Assembly (NCBI GenBank): GCA_023432995.1
Contig: JAEZES010000171.1
Location: 1 to 5,998, forward strand
Direction: 5' to 3'
DNA: 5,998 bases
From: Pseudomonadota bacterium
GTDB taxonomy: Bacteria; Pseudomonadota; Alphaproteobacteria; Sphingomonadales; Sphingomonadaceae
Under the pieces are notes generated by a model. The model did not search any database and was not told where the DNA came from. It saw only the letters and a list, made by a program, of their open reading frames with translations. Made by a program: the position numbers and the translations under genes. Shown here in pieces: positions 1 through 3,458 of the stretch. Each line of letters opens with the position of its first letter. Positions within the stretch are counted from its first letter, which is position 1.

Positions 1-120
1 GTGCACGACCGGCTCGACCGGGCGCTCAAGGGCACCGACACCGCGCACGACCGCACCGAGCGGGCGCAGCTCGCGGCCAAGCGCGACGCGCTGCTGGACC
101 TCGCGAGGAACCTCGCATGA
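1..120 (+). CDS. nagZ: C-terminal end of probable beta-N-acetylhexosaminidase NagZ (partial)
   Basis: An open frame enters from the left edge and ends at TGA 118-120, leaving 39 codons. The peptide begins VHDRLDRALKGTDTAHDRTE and ends AAKRDALLDLARNLA. It is a helical, Arg/Ala/Asp-rich tail with no catalytic motif in view. Alphaproteobacterial NagZ proteins commonly end in a similar helix with a KRD.LL motif, and nagZ commonly precedes scpA in sphingomonads. NagZ is a cytoplasmic GH3 enzyme that removes N-acetylglucosamine from anhydro-muropeptides during cell-wall recycling. The stop overlaps the scpA start in an ATGA arrangement, so the two genes are probably translationally coupled. The identification rests on a short tail plus gene order; that a coding frame ends here is more certain than its name. 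Confidence 0.6.
   Translation: MHDRLDRALKGTDTAHDRTERAQLAAKRDALLDLARNLA
105..110 (+). promoter_or_regulatory. Ribosome binding site for scpA
   Basis: GAGGAA lies six bases before the ATG at 117, inside the last codons of the upstream gene. Together with the ATGA overlap it fixes the scpA start at 117 and supports coupled translation of the two genes. Confidence 0.7.
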
Positions 121-923
121 CGACCGAGGACGGCGCGCTGATAGAGCTGCCGGCCGATGCTGGCGAGGACTGGGACGGCCCCGGCGCAGCGCCCACGGGC
201 GACGCCGCGCTCTACCTCGAGCTCGACGGCTGGGAAGGGCCGCTCGACCTGCTGCTCGACCTCGCCCGGCGGCAGAAGGTCGACCTCAAGCAAATCTCGA
301 TCCTCGCGCTGGTCGACCAGTACATCTCGTACATCGAGCGCGCCGAGGCGCTGAAGCTCGAGATCGCGGCGGACTACCTCGTGATGGCCGCGTGGCTCGC
401 CTACCTCAAGTCGGCGCTGCTGCTGCCGAAGGACGAGCAGGAAGCCCCGAGCCCCGAGGAGCTGGCCCTCAGGCTGCAACTGCGCCTGCAGCGGCTCGGG
501 GCGATGCGCGAGGCAGCGGCGCGGCTGCTGGCGCGCGACCGGGTCGGCCGCGACGTGTTCCTGCGCGGCGCGCCCGAAGGCCTGCGGATCGACCGCCGGA
601 CCCTGTGGCAATGCGAGTGGTACGACCTCGTATCGGCCTATGCCCAGATCAAGGCGCGCAACGAGCCGGTCGTGCACACGGTCCGCGACCGCATGGTCAT
701 GACGCTCGAGACCGCGCTCGATCGGGTGTCGGCGCTGCTCGGCGTCAAGCTCGACTGGATCGAGCTGCGCGACTTCCTCCCGGGGCATGCCGACGCCCGG
801 CTGCAGCGCTCGGCGCTGGCCTCGAGCTTCGTCGCCGCGCTCGAGCTGGCGCGGCTCGGCAAGGCCGAGATCCGCCAGGAGGACACCTTCGGCCCGCTGC
901 ACTTGCGCAGAGTGGTGGCGTGA
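117..923 (+). CDS. scpA: Segregation and condensation protein A (kleisin ScpA)
   Basis: 268 residues. ScpA is the kleisin subunit that bridges the SMC ATPase heads and binds a ScpB dimer; the complex compacts and helps segregate the chromosome in the cytoplasm. The N-terminal SMC-binding helical region starts with the family signature WEGPLDLLLDLARRQKVDL at residues 39-57, followed by the conserved DYLVMAAWLAYLKSALLLP at 86-104. A charged helical middle (about 112-150) leads to the C-terminal winged-helix region (about 190-268), with LASSFVAALELARLGKAEIR near 234-253 and QEDTFGPLHLRR at 254-265. About 35 acidic, Gly/Ala-rich residues precede the first conserved block; this is somewhat long, but the start at 117 is backed by GAGGAA and the ATGA overlap. 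Downstream, scpB is separated by 187 bp, an unusually large gap for this pair. Family assignment is very secure. Confidence 0.96.
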   Translation: MTTEDGALIELPADAGEDWDGPGAAPTGDAALYLELDGWEGPLDLLLDLARRQKVDLKQISILALVDQYISYIERAEALKLEIAADYLVMAAWLAYLKSALLLPKDEQEAPSPEELALRLQLRLQRLGAMREAAARLLARDRVGRDVFLRGAPEGLRIDRRTLWQCEWYDLVSAYAQIKARNEPVVHTVRDRMVMTLETALDRVSALLGVKLDWIELRDFLPGHADARLQRSALASSFVAALELARLGKAEIRQEDTFGPLHLRRVVA

Positions 924-951
924 CCTTCGCGCCCCTTTCGAACCCTCCTTA

Positions 952-1059
952 TTCGTCCCGAGCGAAGCCGAGGGAACCGGGCGAGCGAGGCCGAGGCCCG
1001 GCGCCGCGAGCGGGGTTCGACTTCGCTCCGCCAGGCGGTTCGACTTCGCTCGCCAAGAA
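952..1059. repeat. Long imperfect palindrome of paired 12-mers between scpA and scpB
   Basis: Four copies of a 12-mer make up this element. GAGCGAAGCCGA is at 960-971 and GAGCGAGGCCGA at 983-994. The inverted form TCGACTTCGCTC is at 1017-1028 and again at 1040-1051. Within each half the copies are 23 bp apart, and both nested pairs share one dyad axis at 1005/1006. Extra pairing occurs at 997-1000 with 1011-1014, 979-980 with 1031-1032, and TTC 952-954 with GAA 1057-1059. The inner loop is about ten bases, 1001-1010. The 15-mer GGTTCGACTTCGCTC is an exact direct repeat at 1014-1028 and 1037-1051. In RNA this would fold into one long, bulged hairpin. The make-up resembles REP/BIME-type or MITE-like interspersed repeats; sphingomonad genomes are known to carry similar short motifs, but copy number cannot be seen here. 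No long T tract follows, so it is not a typical intrinsic terminator. Confidence 0.8.
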
Positions 1060-1098
1060 CGGATGTGGGGAAGAGAGATCAGCCGGAGCCTTCGCCGC

Positions 1099-1105
1099 AG
1101 GGGGG
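1099..1105 (+). promoter_or_regulatory. Ribosome binding site for scpB
   Basis: AGGGGGG sits five bases before ATG 1111. It favours 1111 over the in-frame ATG at 1063, which has no purine-rich Shine-Dalgarno sequence in front of it and lies just past the repeat element. Confidence 0.55.
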
Positions 1106-1110
1106 CGCGG

Positions 1111-1740
1111 ATGAGCGGCGCACCCGACGACATCGTCCGCGCGGTCGAGGCGACCCTGTTCGCGGCCGAGGAGCCGCTGACGGCGGAGGAGCTGTCGGCG
1201 CATCTCGGCGGGGCCGATGTCGGCGCCGCGCTGGCCGAGATCGAGGCGCACTACGCGGATCGCGGTGTGCGGCTGGTCGAGCGCGGCAAGCGCTGGCAGT
1301 TCCAGACCGCGCCCGACCTCGCGCACCTGCTGCGGCGCGAGCGCGAGCAGGTGCGCAAGCTCAGCCGCGCGGCGACCGAAGTGCTGGCGATCGTGGCCTA
1401 TCACGAGCCGGTCAGCCGCGCCGAGATCGAGTCGATCCGCGGCGTGCAGACCAGCCCGGGCACGCTCGACGTGCTAATGGAGGCAGGCTGGGTCCGCGTC
1501 GCCGGGCGTCGCGAGGTCCCCGGGCGCCCGGTGATCTATGCCACCACGCCGGAATTCCTCAGCCACTTCGGCCTCGCCAGCCGCATGGACCTGCCGGGGA
1601 TCGACGAGCTCAAGGCGGCCGGCCTGCTCGACCCGGTCGACGACGCCTACGACGAGCTGATCGGACAGGCCGAGACCTCCGAGGGGCGGGCCGAGACCGA
1701 AGCCGCCGAGCCGCTGGAAAATCCCGAGGAAAGCGCCTAG
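1111..1740 (+). CDS. scpB: Segregation and condensation protein B (ScpB)
   Basis: 209 residues, cytoplasmic. ScpB dimers bind the middle of ScpA and regulate the SMC-ScpAB condensin. Two winged-helix domains are expected. The first covers about residues 6-80, starting DDIVRAVEATLFAAEEPLTA. The second covers about 84-165 and holds the family hallmarks LSRAATEVLAIVAYHEPVSR (84-103), AEIESIRGVQTSPGTLDVLM (104-123) and PGRPVIYATTPEFLSHFGL (137-155). The acidic, Glu-rich tail after about 185 is probably disordered. The frame stays open upstream into the repeat region, and ATG 1063 would add 16 residues (MWGREISRSLRRRGAR). These are Arg-rich and unlike the usual ScpB N-terminus, so ATG 1111 is preferred. 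The stop is 29 bp before tatA. Very secure as to family; start fairly secure. Confidence 0.95.
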   Translation: MSGAPDDIVRAVEATLFAAEEPLTAEELSAHLGGADVGAALAEIEAHYADRGVRLVERGKRWQFQTAPDLAHLLRREREQVRKLSRAATEVLAIVAYHEPVSRAEIESIRGVQTSPGTLDVLMEAGWVRVAGRREVPGRPVIYATTPEFLSHFGLASRMDLPGIDELKAAGLLDPVDDAYDELIGQAETSEGRAETEAAEPLENPEESA

Positions 1741-1758
1741 ATCGTCGCCGAAGTCATC

Positions 1759-1764
1759 GGAGAG
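1759..1764 (+). promoter_or_regulatory. Ribosome binding site for tatA (GTG start)
   Basis: GGAGAG lies five bases before GTG 1770. It decides the start of tatA, because the same frame runs open far upstream through scpB and could mislead gene finders. Confidence 0.65.
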
Positions 1765-1769
1765 TCGCC

Positions 1770-1985
1770 GTGAGCATCGGACCATTCCAGATTCTCATCA
1801 TCGCGCTCGTCCTCCTCGTGCTGTTCGGACGGGGCCGGATCAGCGACCTGATGGGTGACGTCGGCAAGGGCGTGACCAGCTTCCGCAAGGGCCTGGCCGA
1901 CGATTCGTCCAATCCCCCGCCCACGCTCGAGGGCCTCCCGCTCGAAGCCGGCGCCGAGACCGCCCGCGAGAGGTCGGCGGGCTAG
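1770..1985 (+). CDS. tatA: Sec-independent protein translocase subunit TatA
   Basis: 71 residues from a GTG start. TatA oligomerises at the inner membrane to form the path for folded proteins carrying twin-arginine signal peptides, after TatBC has bound the substrate. Residues 1-5 (VSIGP) are followed by one short transmembrane helix, FQILIIALVLLVLF (6-19), with the polar Gln7 near its start. Next come the hinge FG (19-20) and the amphipathic helix RGRISDLMGDVGKGVTSFRK (21-40). The tail from about 43 is acidic, proline-containing and probably disordered, as is usual. The arrangement separates it from TatB, which begins MxDIGxSEL. It lies between scpB and tatB. Length and motif order are normal for the family. 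The GTG start is supported by GGAGAG and by the position of the membrane helix. Confidence 0.94.
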   Translation: MSIGPFQILIIALVLLVLFGRGRISDLMGDVGKGVTSFRKGLADDSSNPPPTLEGLPLEAGAETARERSAG

Positions 1986-2018
1986 ACAACCGCCCCGCAG
2001 GGCCGCAAGGCGCAGTCC

Positions 2019-2399
2019 ATGCTGGATATCGGACCGAGCGAGCTCTTGCTCATCGTGATCGTGGCGGTGATCGCGATCGGCCCGAAGGAACTGCCCGCCG
2101 CGCTGCGCACCGCCGGCAGATGGATCGGCCAGATGCGGCGCATGTCGGCCCACTTCCGCACCGGGCTCGACGCGATGATCCGCGAAGCCGAGATGGCCGA
2201 GCTCGAGAAGAAGTGGGCCGAGCAGAACGCCAAGATCATGCGCGAGCACCCGGCCGACGCGCCGCCCGAGATGGAGCCGACCGGCGCGTATCCCGCGCGC
2301 CCCGCGCCGCCCGCCGCCGCGGAGGCCAGGGCGGAGACTGCCACCGACGCCGCCGCGACAGGCGACGCGCCGGCACCCGGCCACAAGCCGGGAGCGTAG
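2019..2399 (+). CDS. tatB: Sec-independent protein translocase subunit TatB
   Basis: 126 residues. TatB pairs with TatC in the receptor complex that recognises twin-arginine signal peptides at the inner membrane. It opens with the TatB signature MLDIGPSELLLIVIVAVIAI (1-20): a short membrane helix with the conserved Glu8. The GP hinge (21-22) and KELPAALRTAGRWIGQMRRM (23-42) follow, the start of the amphipathic helix. A charged, probably coiled helix continues through AELEKKWAEQNAKIM (about 60-74). The final 45 or so residues are Pro/Ala-rich and low in complexity. A weak AAGG at 2007-2010, eight bases upstream, may serve as ribosome binding site. The gene starts 33 bp after tatA and stops 7 bp before tatC, consistent with one transcript. 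Confidence 0.95.
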   Translation: MLDIGPSELLLIVIVAVIAIGPKELPAALRTAGRWIGQMRRMSAHFRTGLDAMIREAEMAELEKKWAEQNAKIMREHPADAPPEMEPTGAYPARPAPPAAAEARAETATDAAATGDAPAPGHKPGA

Positions 2400-2401
2400 G
2401 A
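2391..2401 (+). promoter_or_regulatory. Ribosome binding region for tatC (tandem GTG starts)
   Basis: GGAG (2391-2394) and AGGA (2398-2401) overlap the tatB stop codon TAG 2397-2399. The AGGA lies five bases before GTG 2407 and eight before a second GTG at 2410, so either codon could initiate. No ATG is available near this point in the frame. Confidence 0.5.
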
Positions 2402-2406
2402 CCGCC

Positions 2407-3252
2407 GTGGTGCTCAAGATCAAGGATATCGACCAGACGCAGGCGCCGCTGCTCGACCACCTGATCGAGCTGCGCACGCGGCTGGTGCGCTGCGTGATCG
2501 CGCTGGCGATCGCGTTCGCCGGGTGCTTCTACTTCGCCGACGAGATCTTCGCGATCCTCGTCGCCCCGCTCGCCGGCGCCTTTCCGGAGGGGACCGACGC
2601 ACGGCTGATCTACACCGTGCTCTACGAGGCGTTCTTCGTCGAGATCAAAGTCGCGCTGTTCGCGGCGTTCTTCGTCACCTTCCCGTACCTTGCCAACCAG
2701 CTGTGGGCGTTCGTCGCGCCGGGGCTCTATGCCAAGGAGAAGAAGGCGTTCCTGCCGTTCCTGCTGGCAACCCCGGTGCTGTTCATCGCCGGCGCCTCGC
2801 TCGCCTACTTCGTGGTCATGCCGACCGCGTTCCGCTGGCTCCTCGACTTTCAGGGAGAGGTCGCCGGTATCAACCAGGAAGCGCTGCCGTCGATGGGTAG
2901 CTACCTCGACCTGGTGATGCGCTTCATCCTCGCGTTCGGGATCAGCTTCCTGCTGCCGGTGCTGATGCTGCTACTCAACCGCGCGGGGCTGATCACGCGC
3001 GAGCAGTTCGCCAAGTCGCGCCGGTTCGTGATCGTCGGCATCTTCATCGTCGCCGCGATCGTCACCCCGCCCGACGTCGTCTCGCAGCTGATCCTCGCGA
3101 TCCCGCTGATGGGGCTGTTCGAAGCCTCGCTGCTGCTGATGCGCAAGGCGAAGGATGGCGAGGGGGAGAGCGAGGACGCGAAGCCGGAGGCGCTGCCTGC
3201 GCCGGCGGCGGCCGAAAACAGCGAGTCCGCGCCCACGCCGCCGGCGTCCTGA
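2407..3252 (+). CDS. tatC: Sec-independent protein translocase subunit TatC
   Basis: 281 residues from a GTG start. TatC is the six-helix inner-membrane receptor of the Tat pathway. Conserved elements appear in order: HLIELRTRL (18-26, with Glu21); the first periplasmic loop containing APL (53-55); WAFVAPGLYAKEKKAFLPFL (100-119), the cytoplasmic signal-peptide-binding loop with Glu111; AYFVVMPTAFRWLL (133-146); and TPPDVVSQLILAIPLMGLFE (220-239). Hydrophobic spans fall near 27-45, 75-97, 114-137, 165-191, 205-219 and 225-245. The last 35 residues are an acidic Pro/Ala-rich tail absent from E. coli TatC and probably cytoplasmic. At Leu182, in AFGISFLLPV, E. coli TatC has a glutamate (AFGVSFEVPV), a notable difference. 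It follows tatB by 7 bp and is probably the last gene of this run. Family assignment is certain. Confidence 0.97.
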   Translation: MVLKIKDIDQTQAPLLDHLIELRTRLVRCVIALAIAFAGCFYFADEIFAILVAPLAGAFPEGTDARLIYTVLYEAFFVEIKVALFAAFFVTFPYLANQLWAFVAPGLYAKEKKAFLPFLLATPVLFIAGASLAYFVVMPTAFRWLLDFQGEVAGINQEALPSMGSYLDLVMRFILAFGISFLLPVLMLLLNRAGLITREQFAKSRRFVIVGIFIVAAIVTPPDVVSQLILAIPLMGLFEASLLLMRKAKDGEGESEDAKPEALPAPAAAENSESAPTPPAS

Positions 3253-3374
3253 AGCGCCACCCGGCGCCGCGGTTGCCGCCCTTCAAGCCGTATCCTCTTG
3301 GCAATTCGACCGGTCCGCTGCAATGTCGGAGACAAACCGCGGCACACAAGGTCGCGCCTGAGGGGATTGTCGTC
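3253..3374. other. Intergenic region between tatC and the G8-domain gene
   Basis: This 122-bp stretch contains no convincing gene. Short GC-rich palindromes occur at its left edge (ACGCCGCCGGCGT at the very end of tatC, GGCGCC at 3263-3268), but neither is followed by a T run, so no standard intrinsic terminator is visible. TTGGCA at 3298-3303 could be a -35 element, but the matching -10 position (3321-3326, CAATGT) is poor. Whether the downstream gene has its own promoter or is read from the tat transcript cannot be decided from the bases. Confidence 0.4.
3360..3365 (+). promoter_or_regulatory. Ribosome binding site for the G8-domain gene
   Basis: GAGGGG lies nine bases before ATG 3375. It supports that start over TTG 3273, which would place 34 non-signal-like residues ahead of an obvious signal peptide. 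Confidence 0.6.
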
Positions 3375-3458
3375 ATGCGCATGCCGTCTCGCTGGCTCCG
3401 ACTCGTTCCGCTTGTTCCCGCGGCGCTGTGGCTCGGTCTTGGCACCCAAGCCGCTGCC
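3375..3458 (+). other. Sec-type signal peptide of the G8-domain protein
   Basis: Codons 1-28 read MRMPSRWLRL, then VPLVPAALWLGLGTQAAA. Three arginines in the n-region, a hydrophobic core at about 11-23 and small residues before Gln29 (AAA before QEHHAHD) fit signal peptidase I cleavage. The mature protein would start with a short His/Asp/Glu-rich stretch. The arginines are separated (SRWLRL), so Tat export is unlikely despite the neighbouring tat genes. Confidence 0.8.

Noticed and set aside
3237..3280. Possible terminator after tatC built from ACGCCGCCGGCGT and GGCGCC palindromes
   Set aside because: The stems are short, part of the first lies inside tatC, and no T tract follows; such palindromes are frequent in GC-rich sequence.
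3298..3326. Possible sigma70-type promoter, TTGGCA with CAATGT 17 bp downstream
   Set aside because: The -35 match is fair, but the -10 hexamer matches the consensus at only two positions. Not strong enough to list as a promoter.
3273..3374. Upstream extension of the G8 gene from TTG 3273
   Set aside because: The added residues do not look like a signal sequence and would bury the real one; GAGGGG before ATG 3375 fits much better.
3375..3458. Twin-arginine signal on the G8 protein, suggested by the adjacent tatABC genes
   Set aside because: The n-region reads PSRWLRLVP with no consecutive arginines, so it fits Sec export instead.
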